Assembly (NCBI GenBank): GCA_000482145.1
Contig: AUXH01000581.1
Coordinates: 1 to 12,017 of the forward strand
Direction: 5' to 3'
DNA length: 12,017 bases
DNA from: Strigomonas culicis
Taxonomy: Eukaryota; Euglenozoa; Kinetoplastea; Trypanosomatida; Trypanosomatidae
Each line of letters starts with the position of its first letter. Position 1 is the stretch's first letter. Below are positions 1 through 9,102 of this stretch, in pieces. Below the pieces are notes generated by a model. The model had not been told where the DNA came from, made no database searches, and worked only from the letters and a program-made list of their open reading frames with translations. A program made the translations under genes and the position numbers.

Positions 1-2
1 AT

Positions 3-509
3 TTTATGAGTTCTGATGGTTTTTGCGATAGATTTGCTTTTTACTGTGAACGTTTATGTTTTTGTATGTGATTCTATTTAAGAGATATGTTTTTAGCATT
101 TTCTATTTTATTTTGTGTTATGTATTTTATATTTATAAATTGATATTTTGTATTTCATGAAGAGTCTTGAGTCATAGTAGATACTTTGAAAACATCAGAT
201 AAAATATTGCCAGAATGATTTTTTTTATTTTTATTTGGTTTTTTGAAAGCTGTACCTGATAAATTTATGGGTTTGTTTTTGATGGTAATTCTCTTATTCT
301 CTATATTTTTATTTATATTAAATTGTATTTTATGATTTGTATATTGTCGTAGTTCTTTGTTATGATTTACATATTCTTTAATATTGTTTTATAGCATTTT
401 TATGAGTGGTTTTTTAGCTTTGTATGTTATATTGGCATATCCTATTTGAATGGAATTACAATTTTGAGTTTTATTATTATTTATGTTGATTGTTTGTAGA
501 TTAGATTAG
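3..509 (+). CDS. CYb: Apocytochrome b, C-terminal part (5' end outside window)
   Basis: Membrane-embedded subunit of respiratory complex III that carries the b hemes and the quinol sites. The open frame enters from the left edge and gives 168 residues ending Cys-Arg-Leu-Asp then TAG at 507-509. It reads only if TGA is Trp, as in all genes here. The conserved Qo-site motif appears as PEWF (codons 210-221), followed by a long hydrophobic stretch and the loop KAVPDKFMG, which corresponds to the conserved PxKxxG segment after PEWY in other cytochromes b. The family is about 370 residues, so roughly the second half is present. In this group CYb mRNA is edited at its 5' end, which lies outside the window. 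The last codons (AGA TTA GAT TAG) are also the first units of the downstream pentanucleotide array. Identity is near certain. Confidence 0.97.
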
Positions 510-695
510 ATTAGATTAGATTAGATTAGATTAGATTAGATTAGATTAGATTAGATTAGATTAGATTAGATTAGATTAGATTAGATTAGATTAGATTAGA
601 TTAGATTAGATTAGATTAGATTAGATTAGATTAGATTAGATTAAATTAAATTAAATTAAATTAAATTAAATTAAATTAAATTAAATTAGATTAGA
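501..695. repeat. Pentanucleotide tandem array (TTAGA)28 (TTAAA)9 (TTAGA)2
   Basis: There are 39 uninterrupted 5-bp units: 28 TTAGA (501-640), 9 TTAAA (641-685) and 2 TTAGA (686-695). Degenerate AT-rich units (ATAAA, ATAGA) follow to about 705. The array begins within the CYb reading frame: its first two units supply the terminal Leu-Asp codons and the TAG stop. It fills the whole CYb-A6 spacer, so it must be transcribed as CYb 3' UTR, A6 5' leader, or both. Confidence 0.98.
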
Positions 696-712
696 ATAAA
701 ATAGAATTATAA

Positions 713-734
713 ATGAGGAAGGAGACGTTGTTTG
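713..734 (+). other. A6 5' pre-edited domain (purine-rich)
   Basis: A purine-rich segment (ATGAGGAAGGAGACG, then T-poor sequence) sits directly upstream of the point where A6 coding similarity begins. Read as DNA, the ATG at 713 runs into an in-frame TAG at 761-763 and is in a different frame from the A6 body. U-insertion (and possibly deletion) editing must therefore create the start and join the frames. The exact edited sequence and 5' boundary cannot be derived here because the guide RNAs are not visible. Confidence 0.75.
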
Positions 735-1391
735 ATATCATTGTATTATGCAGTTTGATCTAGAATAAGTTTTATCATATATTTTAATTGTTTAATGATA
801 ATTACTGATTTTTGTATATTTTGTTTATTTGATTTATATTTATTCGTAGGTGTTTGCGTTTTTTTATGTTGTTGATTTGTAATGTTTAATTTTTATAGTT
901 TAATATTATATTATTGTATTTCGTATCTGAATGTTTATATATTATTTTGTATAGCGTTCATGTATTATATGGGTTTTTTGTTTTGTTTTTGCTTTGTATT
1001 AGATTTTATAATTTTTAGTCATCTTTTAGTAGGAGATGCTTTTATGGATGTATTTTTTTTAAGATACTTATTATGTTTACTTGAATGTTTTTCATTATTA
1101 TGTAGATGTATTTCAACATTTTTACGTATGTTTTGTAATTTATTCTCATCTCATTTTTTAATGTTAATGTTTTGTGATTTTGTGTATTTTTTTATAGTCT
1201 TTTTCTTATTTTTCTTATTTTGTGATGTATTTTATTTTCTAATATTTTCTATTGCTTTTGTATTTTGTTTAATATTTTATTTATTTTTATATGCTTTAGA
1301 TATGTTTTCAGCTGTGTTACAAATATTTATTTTTTGTAATATGATAATGCAATTAATCATGGATTTTTTGTTATTTCTAGTATTTCATTAA
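713..1391 (+). CDS. A6: ATP synthase F0 subunit a (ATPase 6), 5'-edited
   Basis: Subunit a of mitochondrial ATP synthase, forming the proton half-channels beside the c-ring. An unedited frame matching the family runs from about 735 (Ser-Leu-Tyr-Tyr-Ala-Val-Trp-Ser-Arg) to TAA at 1389-1391, about 218 residues. The key proton-path arginine lies in the helix STFLRMFCNLFSSHF (Arg codon 1125-1127), the equivalent of the bacterial LRLFANMLAGHLL segment. The protein is almost wholly hydrophobic. The first DNA-level ATG in this frame (882) is internal: family-like sequence continues upstream through a TGA-Trp codon at 873. The true start is produced by editing in 713-734. Because only the 5' end is edited, this resembles Leishmania and Crithidia rather than Trypanosoma. 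The 3' end faces the MURF1 3' end with a 10-nt gap. Confidence 0.93.
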
Positions 1392-1401
1392 TTAGTGCAA
1401 T

Positions 1402-2727
1402 TTATAATATTATATCAAATAAGTTAATAATATCAAAAAAGAGAATAAAAGTGCAAAAGCTAATAAAGAAAAAAACGGTCAAATATGAATACGTCTGTAA
1501 TCTTACCACCCAAAAGCCCATAAACTGATATGAAAATATAAATATATTTATAATGAGTCTAAAGTAAAAAATATAAATAATAATCAATCAAATAACCGAA
1601 AAAAATATAATACAAACACCTAAGTGGTTTAAGTGTAAAAGTAAACAAAATACTTTTAAAAAAAAACCAAAAACGATAGGAACAGCTCCAATGCAAAGAA
1701 ATAAGCATGCAAGTAAAATACTTAGAATAATATTATTAAAAAAACTAAAAAAAATAAAATTTATGAGAAAATAATTTTCGTTATATTTGAAATCGAACAT
1801 ATTATATACTATAAAAAAGTAATATAAAACAATTAATAGTATCAAACTCATACTGTATATTAAATGAAAATTCAAATACATATAGAAAATATAGTTTTTA
1901 GTGCTAACAAAGACAAGAAACAAAAAGCTAAAATTATTTACACTCAATACAAATAACAAGCTTACTATCGCAAAGCTGTTTAATCCTACCAAAACACATG
2001 TGCTGCATTGTAGGATTACAAGTTTTATAAAAATAATATAAAAGTATATAAAACAAATAAGCAAAATGACCAAAATAAAACAAAAAAGTATGTAGAAGGT
2101 TAGCATATAAATATATACGAAAACACCTAAGCGTATATAAAGTTGTTCCATGAATAGAATGAAGATCGCTATGTAAAGTTTCAGTAAAATTAGTAACACG
2201 AAAAACAGGCAAAGGATACCCATCCATTCTTCATCGAAAATAAGAAAGCAAAAATCAGTTAGATATAAGCAGTGATTATAAATCATAAAGTACAATAAAA
2301 AAACAAGCAAAACAAAATTGATTAAATTAATCATGTAATAATACCATAAAACAAGTATTTTATACCCAAATCTACTAGACATTAATAAAAGAAAAAGCAA
2401 TAAGCTAAAAAGTTCAAATAATATTGCAATAAATAGAATGTTTATTAAGTAAAGAAATAAAAAAACAATTATATATTGAAAAACTATAATAATAAATAAA
2501 AATCTGGTATCAAAAGTCATAAAGCAGAATAACAAAAAAAAACAAAAACAAAAAAGTACCATAAATATAAAGCAAATATATGAATCAATTACAGTGAGTA
2601 CAAGCGTATTAATAACAATGAGCCATAAAAGGTCAAAGGATAAATAAATAATAGAACTATAATCGCAAAAGATAACGAAACTATACAAAAATAAAAATAA
2701 GAAAATATGAATTAAATATAAAAACAT
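1402..2727 (-). CDS. MURF1: MURF1, NADH dehydrogenase subunit 2 homologue
   Basis: Highly hydrophobic protein of 441 residues, identified by position (between A6 and CR3, opposite strand) and length typical of kinetoplastid MURF1. Published profile analysis assigned MURF1 as complex I subunit ND2, part of the proton-pumping antiporter-like module. I see no diagnostic short motif and rely on synteny and character. ATG is at 2727-2725 and TAA at 1404-1402. A TGA (Trp) codon at 1588-1590 splits the frame if the standard code is used, and both halves are in the same phase. The start abuts the G-rich CR3 region on the other strand, so the 5' leader must overlap antisense to CR3. No editing is required. 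Confidence 0.92.
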
Positions 2728-2814
2728 GGAGAGGGAGAGACAGTTGAGGACTCTAGGGAGAGGGAGGGTAGGGAAAGGGGGAGACCAGAGGGGCGGAGAA
2801 AAGCGGTATTAAGG
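2728..2814 (+). CDS. CR3: CR3 (G3) pan-edited cryptogene, approximate limits
   Basis: A compact G/A-rich island (runs such as GAGGGAGAGA, AGGGAGAGGGAGGG and GAAAGGGGGAG) lies exactly between the MURF1 start and the ND1 stop. The G-rich strand is +, and in kinetoplastids the G-rich strand of such islands is the sense strand of pre-edited RNAs into which many U are inserted. No meaningful open frame exists in the DNA, as expected. Position identifies it as CR3/G3. Its product is a small hydrophobic protein of uncertain assignment (ND4L has been suggested, from memory). Transcript ends probably extend into the flanking antisense genes, so the limits are only those of the skewed segment. Confidence 0.85.
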
Positions 2815-3759
2815 TTAAAGTAGGTAGCATAGTATTTTTGTAAAAATTATCCAACAAAAAATAAGTAGTCCAACAAAAAACATAAAGATTACAATAAAAG
2901 TCTGTGCAGTAGTTACTTTCAGTCTAAATCCAACAACACGTGGTCAAAAAAAACAAACAGTTAGTAATAAAATAGCTTTAAAGCAAATAAATAACCCACC
3001 AAAGCACAAGCTCGCAAATAATATAGTAGATAACAAAGTATGATTAATTTCTAAAACAGAGTAAACAACAAAAAACACACCAGATAATTCGGTTATTATT
3101 CCAGCAACCAACTCACTCTCACATTCTGTGTAATCAAAAGGAAGTTTGCTACCGTCAATTAAAAGTGAAATTCAAAAAAGTCCAATAAATAAAAATCCAG
3201 TAATATAGAAATTAGATAAATACAATTGGCCAACACAAATATCTTTTATGCCAAATAAGCTAAAATAGTCAAGCATATAAATAGTTAAGTATAGTAATAA
3301 AACCACAGCTTCAGTGATAATGCCAAAAAATAATGTCCTTATGGCAGACAGATAAACAAAGCAGCTTGAAAACAGAAAAAATCCAACGCACACAGTCGCA
3401 AATAAATTACTTATCCCATGGAGTGCTAAAAGTCAAAACATAGTAAAACCACCATCAAGCATAACAATGAATCCTATTGGAAAAAAAAATCACCCACCAA
3501 AAATAGTACATCCAGCACCTAAAACAAATAAAACTAAATAAAAACCATCAACACCAACAACAAAAAGCACAAATTTAAGAAATAATTTGACACCATCTGT
3601 AATAGGAGTAAGAATACCAAAAAGGAAAAGGGCAGGACCTATACGTAACTGTACAATCGCTAGAACGCGTCTTTCGCATAAACTCACATAACCGGTTAAG
3701 ACAAGAACTACTAATATAACAATTATCAAAATAACAACAATATCCAAAATAATAAGCAT
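2815..3759 (-). CDS. ND1: NADH dehydrogenase subunit 1
   Basis: Complex I membrane subunit at the junction with the hydrophilic arm, contributing to the quinone chamber. The frame gives 314 residues, the usual kinetoplastid length, with TGA as Trp (for example 3490-3492 and 3172-3174). The N-terminal helix is followed by CERRVLAIVQLRIGP (residues 28-42), matching the family ERKxLxxxQxRxGP signature, then LTPITDGVKLFLK. The acidic loop PFDYTECESELVAG (Glu 212, 214 and 216) matches the conserved PFDLxEGESELVxG quinone-site loop. Start ATG 3759-3757 lies only 9 nt from the divergently oriented COII start. The TAA stop (2817-2815) abuts CR3. Unedited. Confidence 0.97.
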
Positions 3760-3768
3760 TTTATTAAA

Positions 3769-4397
3769 ATGGCGTTTATATTAACCTTTTGAATGATATT
3801 TTTAATGGATTCTGTAATTGTATTATTATCTTTTGTATGTTTTGTAGTTATATGAATATGTATTTTATTTTATTCCGCATTCCTATTGATGTCAAAAATC
3901 AATAATATTTATTGTACATGAGATTTTACATCATCAAAATTTATTGATGCATACTGAATTACAATTGGTACTATGTTCATTTTATGTCTATTACTACGTT
4001 TATGTTTATTATTATATTTTAGTACTTTGAATTTTGTAAGTTTCGATTTGTGTAAAGTAGTCGGTTTCCAGTGATATTGAGTTTATTTTATATTTGGTGA
4101 AACAACAATATTTAGTAATTTAATATTAGAAAGTGATTATATGATAGGGGACTTGCGTTTGTTGCAATGTAATCATGTTTTAACATTATTAAGTTTAGTA
4201 ATATATAAATTATGAGTGTCAGCAGTCGATGTAATACATTCTTTCGCCTTACCAAGTCTAGGAGTTAAAGTAGAGAACCTGGCAGATGTAATGAATTAAT
4301 ATTATTTTCATCAAATAATGCTACTGTGTATGGTCAATGTAGTGAATTATGTGGTGTTTTACATGGATTTATGCCAATTGTCGTATGTTTTATTTAA
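3769..4397 (+). CDS. COII: Cytochrome c oxidase subunit II, frameshifted, mRNA edited
   Basis: CuA-containing subunit of complex IV that accepts electrons from cytochrome c. ATG 3769 opens a frame with FQWYW (aromatic electron-entry region) and [14 protein letters not shown] (CuA His at residue 157). The DNA frame ends falsely at TAA 4297-4299. The remainder, with [20 protein letters not shown] and the CuA Cys/His/Met ligands, lies in a different frame ending at TAA 4395-4397. Inserting four U into GAGAACC (giving GAuuGuAuACC) restores the family sequence DCIPGRCNE. That makes 633 nt and 210 residues, the normal length. This is the classic kinetoplastid COII editing case. The guide sequence is in cis, just after the stop. 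Confidence 0.98.
4273..4277 (+). other. COII U-insertion editing site
   Basis: The genomic GAGAA at 4273-4277 lies exactly where the COII frame breaks. Adding UU after A4274, U after G4275 and U after A4276 (four U in all) yields GAuuGuAuA and continues into CCUGGC. This restores Val-Asp-Cys-Ile-Pro-Gly-Arg in frame. It is the only edited block this mRNA needs. Confidence 0.95.
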
Positions 4398-4411
4398 GGT
4401 ATATAATCTAC
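4397..4411 (+). ncRNA. cis-acting COII guide sequence in the mRNA 3' UTR
   Basis: The sequence AGGTATATAATCTAC pairs over all 15 positions, with a single G:U wobble, with the edited COII sequence GUAGAuuGuAuACCU. It starts on the last A of the COII stop codon, so it is carried in the COII transcript itself. COII is the known kinetoplastid case where the guide acts in cis, and the location fits that model. Confidence 0.92.
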
Positions 4412-4427
4412 AAAAGGGGAAAGAAGG
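4412..4427 (+). other. MURF2 5' pre-edited domain
   Basis: A T-free purine run, AAAAGGGGAAAGAAGG, lies between the COII cis-guide and the MURF2 body. Both the initiation codon and the upstream leader must be made by U insertion. The sequence downstream of 4429 is already in frame, so editing appears confined to this short segment. Confidence 0.8.
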
Positions 4428-5450
4428 ATTGAGTCGTGTGTTTGATTTGTTATGTGTTAGGAGTTATGATTTTATACTGTGATGGTTTGATTTAGATTTT
4501 ATATTATATGATTTTGTGTTTGATTTTGTCGTCTGTGTAACATTTATATTTGTATTTGTTTTAGGTTTTTTTCTAAGAATTTTCTTTAGTTTTGTATTTG
4601 TACTATTATTTATAGTATTTTTCGGTAATTTTGCATTAACATCATTATTCACAGGTATCTATATATATTATATACATATAATTTACCAATTTATTTGTTT
4701 TTTTTTTGCATTTGGTATAAGTTATATTGTATATTATTTAGAATTTTTTATATTCCTTAATTTTTATATATTTTTTGATTTTGTATCTTTTGCAAACGCA
4801 CAAATTACATTTTTAGGAATAACACATACGTTTAACACAACATTCTGTTCATATCTGTTTTGTCTATTTTATTTCATAATATGTTTTATATTTTGCTTTA
4901 TATTTTTTGTAGTACGCTGTTTATTTGTAATTGTTTTTGATTTTTTATTTTTTAATTTTGATATATATATTTCTTTTTTAATGTGTGACATTAGTTATGT
5001 AGATTTTGTATGTTTTTTATTATTATTTTTCGGATTTGTTTTTAACTTTGTCACAGGATTATTTGCTTTTATATTCTACTTAAATTTAATATTTTTAATT
5101 TTATATTATATTATAAGTTTATTTTTTGGATTTATATTTATAGCTTATGGGGCGCAAAATTTTTTATTATATTTTAGTTTTTGAATGTTTATTTTATATA
5201 GTAGGAGTTGTTTTATATTAATGCCAAGTGTTTTAATATTCTTTAAATTTATGTATTTTGACGTTTTTTTTGTTTTTATATTTCTTTTGATATTATTTAT
5301 AATATGTTTCTTCGGTTTTTTCTTAAAAGACTTTTTATTTTTAAATTTATATTTCGACATGTTGTCGCATTGTATTGTGTATGAAAACCAATGCCCAAAT
5401 ACATTCTATAACACATACACCCAATTTTGTGTTACACAATTAATATCTAT

Positions 5451-5460
<10 letters not shown>
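4425..5460 (+). CDS. MURF2: MURF2, 5'-edited, function unknown
   Basis: Kinetoplast-specific hydrophobic protein of unknown function. The open frame runs without interruption (TGA = Trp at 5182-5184) from Leu-Ser-Arg-Val-Phe-Asp at 4429 to TAA 5458-5460. Upstream is a purine-rich stretch (AAAAGGGGAAAGAAGG, 4412-4427) with no DNA-encoded start, typical of a 5' editing domain. If one U is inserted between A4425 and G4426 and four before G4427, an AUG appears in frame (AUG UUU UGA UUG AGU). The product is then 346 residues, close to what I remember for the family. The start is therefore a prediction, supported by a guide RNA candidate near ND4. The 3' end overlaps COI (other strand) by 10 nt. 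Confidence 0.92.
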
Positions 5461-7100
<1,640 letters not shown>

Positions 7101-7139
7101 ATAATTAATCGAATAAAACGCAGGCAGTCAAAAGTGAAA

Positions 7140-7340
7140 ATGCCTAAAAATCAAACCTTTCCGCTACACACCAACACACCCCACCCAAACCCCCTTCTTC
7201 CCACCCAAACCCCTCTCTCCCACCCAAACCCCCCCAACTCAAACCAACACACCTATCGTCCTCTTCCCCAACTCAATCAACCTCCCATCCCCACACCCCT
7301 CAATCCCTCCCCCCACCTTCTCCCCCATCCCTTATTAACA
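7140..7340 (-). CDS. CR4: CR4 (G4) pan-edited cryptogene, approximate limits
   Basis: A strongly C-rich segment on + (clearest at 7155-7335) makes the - strand G-rich, the signature of a pan-edited cryptogene transcribed on -. It lies between the COI 5' end and ND4, the known place of CR4/G4. Its product is thought to be a hydrophobic membrane protein without a firm assignment. No credible protein can be read from the DNA. An apparent C-rich frame on + is only an antisense shadow. The region contains a triplicated motif of about 20 bp. Limits are set by composition. The 5' end of the RNA could extend to about 7400, and the 3' end should fall near the COI leader. Confidence 0.85.
7180..7235 (-). 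repeat. Three near-tandem copies of a motif of about 20 bp inside CR4
   Basis: CCCACCCAAACCCC occurs at 7180, 7200 and 7219 (spacings 20 and 19) separated by pyrimidine-rich CTTCTT or TCTCT spacers. On the sense (-) strand each copy is GGGGTTTGGGTGGG. The result is a set of G-runs capable of intramolecular quadruplexes. Confidence 0.85.
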
Positions 7341-7378
7341 TAATTATTAATAATTAAAATGTGTTACAAACAAAAAAA

Positions 7379-7426
7379 GCTCAATCAAAGTATAAAGATA
7401 AAATTAAGTTAAAATGATCAAATATT
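7379..7426 (+). ncRNA. Candidate guide RNA gene for MURF2 5' editing
   Basis: GCTCAATC (7379-7386) is complementary to the MURF2 sequence GAUUGAGU (4427-4434), with one G:U pair, and could be the anchor. The next 40 nt are A/U-rich. Their U and C residues pair in order with purines G4426 back to A4414, while A and G residues would template 27 inserted U. The only C (7419) falls opposite a G, as required. The predicted product creates AUG in the correct MURF2 frame. It lies in the otherwise non-coding leader of ND4. A MURF2 guide near ND4 fits my memory of the Leishmania maxicircle, but an A/U-rich sequence can match a purine run easily, so the evidence is moderate. Confidence 0.6.
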
Positions 7427-7435
7427 AAAATATAT

Positions 7436-8749
7436 ATGTTTAAATTTGTTGTTATATTTATATTATTTGTAATTTTGTTTTGATCAATGCTTATTTTATG
7501 TATAAATACAAGTTTTTGTTTTGCATGTGAAGTACATAATGTATATATAAATGTGTATTTAAACTATATAAATATATGATTTATATTTTTTATGGGTGTT
7601 ATAGTATTTTTTCTAATATTCTTATTAACGAGAAAAATAGTGTCATACACAAAATACTTTTGTATTATAAGCACATATTTATTCATTTATATAGATGTCG
7701 CGTTTATTATTTTAATAGATGATTTTGTTTGTTTTATGATATTATTCGAAAGTTTATTTTTCCCAATATGTTTTGTAAGTTTATTTTTTAATTTTAATAA
7801 TAGATTCATATTTGCAATATTTTATTTGGTAATAGTGAGTTCTATTAGTTCAATAATGTGTATTATGATATGTATAATAATAATATTTCATTTCAATATC
7901 TTAAATCTCCAAAGTTTTATCGATGTCTGCTTTTTTGATAGTTTATATTTATCAATCTACATATGAATATTATTATTTATTATGTTCGCAATAAAGTATC
8001 CTATATGACCTTTACATGTATGATTACCCGAGATGCATGTGGAAGTAAACACAGAAATGAGTGTTTTATTAGCCAGCGTAGTGTTGAAAATGGGATTTTT
8101 CGGTGTATTCAAATTTCTATTCCTAGCATTCAACCAAATATCAATATGATTTTTAGGCTTAATAGATAGCATGGTTATGTTAGGTCTAACATTTCTATCT
8201 ATATCACTACTATTCCAATCTGATTATAAAAAAATAATAGCAAATTGATCTGTAATACATACAGGTATGGGACTTATTTTATTATGGCATAACGATTTAC
8301 TGTTTTTAGGCATTTTATTTTTTTGTAATTTGTCCCATATTATAAGTTCAGCTTTTATGTTTATAATGGTGGGGTACATGTATGATAATTTTGGGTTGAG
8401 GATATTTCTTATAATGACATCTTTTTTTGGAGTCAGTGTATGAAGTTCATTATTTTTAGGTTTATTTTTATTTAATATAGATTTTCCATTTATGCTATTA
8501 TTTTATATCGATATATTCATATTATACGGATTAATTTCATTATCATTTATATATATATTATGTTTTTATGTTATTGTTTTATCTGTCTTTGTATCATCTA
8601 TTTATATATATATTTGTTTAAGTTATTATTCATTTGTTTGAATGGATAAATATATACGTTTAGATTTAACAATAAACGATTTGTATCTGTATTTTATTAC
8701 TTCATGTATGACAATGTCATTTTTTTATTTAATTTATTTATTATTTTAA
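7436..8749 (+). CDS. ND4: NADH dehydrogenase subunit 4
   Basis: Antiporter-like proton-pumping subunit of complex I. The frame from ATG 7436 to TAA 8747-8749 gives 437 residues, the expected length, with TGA as Trp (7964-7966 and others). The conserved core is IKYPIWPLHVWLPEMHVEV (Lys187 first) followed by NTEMSVLLASVVLKMG, corresponding to the KxPxHxWLPxAHxEAPxxxSVxLAxxLLK signature of the family. FESLFFPI earlier holds the conserved TM5 glutamate (Glu105). The leader of about 100 nt is A-rich and contains a guide RNA candidate. The 3' end meets the 3' end of the CR5 cryptogene. Unedited. Confidence 0.97.
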
Positions 8750-8754
8750 TAAAG

Positions 8755-8940
8755 ATCCCAAACAAATCAACTCTACCCACCCCTAATCTCCCCATCAAAA
8801 ATACCCCCCCCAAAACCCCTCCCCCTTTCCCCACCCTTTTAAATATCCCTGGTTCCAATCCCTATCCATCCCAATCCCCGAGTTTTTCTCCACCGCCTCC
8901 ACGCTCTGTCCTCCACAAACCTCCCCCATCTCATTAAACA
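8755..8940 (-). CDS. ND3: CR5 / ND3 pan-edited cryptogene, approximate limits
   Basis: A C-rich + strand (blocks such as ACCCCCCCCAAAACCCCTCC) means a G-rich pre-edited sense strand on -. The place between ND4 and RPS12 is that of CR5, recognised as complex I subunit ND3 after editing. The DNA has no useful open frame, and the short frames on either strand here are low-complexity shadows. Its 5' end is head to head with RPS12 near 8940-8950. Its 3' end converges on ND4, whose stop is at 8749. Confidence 0.85.
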
Positions 8941-8944
8941 AAGT

Positions 8945-9095
8945 ATATCTATTATAATAAGGCGTAGATGAGGGGGCGGGGTTGGGAAGAGCCACGACCT
9001 AGTTCGGGAACGACGTTATGAAAGAGGAAAGGGGGAGTTTGGAGAGGACAGGGGGAGTGGGGGAGAGCCAGGAGAGAACGCGTTTTTAGAAAGTA
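8945..9095 (+). CDS. RPS12: RPS12 (CR6) pan-edited cryptogene, approximate limits
   Basis: A G/A-rich island on + (for example GATGAGGGGGCGGGG, GGGGGAGTTTGGAGAGG and GGGGGAGTGGGGGAGAG) lies between CR5/ND3 and ND5. By position this is the cryptogene for mitochondrial ribosomal protein S12, part of the small-subunit decoding centre, whose mRNA receives U along its whole length. The AT-rich stretch just before it (about 8941-8962) would be the never-edited 5' leader. The AT-rich segment after 9080 (TTTTTAGAAAGTACAATC) is the 3' end and passes directly into the ND5 start. The protein cannot be read without guides. Confidence 0.87.
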
Positions 9096-9102
9096 CAATC
9101 AA

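Noticed and set aside
501..640. TTAGA array as telomere-like repeat (kinetoplastid TTAGGG)
   Set aside because: Unit is 5 bp, not 6, it lies inside a gene cluster of a circular molecule, and its origin from the CYb 3' codons is visible.
1934..2227. 97-codon frame on - within MURF1
   Set aside because: Lies in another frame of the intact 441-codon MURF1 frame on the same strand, so it is a shadow.
2815..3759. ND1, COI, ND4 and others as pseudogenes because of many in-frame TGA
   Set aside because: TGA is Trp in kinetoplast mitochondria. The TGA codons fall at conserved Trp positions and full family lengths result.
7164..7182. Resemblance of TACACACCAACACACC to the complement of the universal minicircle sequence
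   Set aside because: The match is interrupted by extra bases and lies in a C-rich cryptogene where such strings are expected.
7134..7343. Proline-rich open frame on + across CR4
   Set aside because: Antisense translation of a C-rich strand. The G-rich - strand is the cryptogene, and the composition explains the Pro/Thr/Asn bias.
7957..8172. Open frames on both strands inside ND4
   Set aside because: The ND4 frame, with its conserved LHVWLPEMHVE core, runs through this segment. These are shadows created because TGA-Trp breaks the real frame.
8704..8995. Open frames on both strands across CR5 and RPS12
   Set aside because: Low-complexity readings of pre-edited DNA. Real proteins here exist only after editing.
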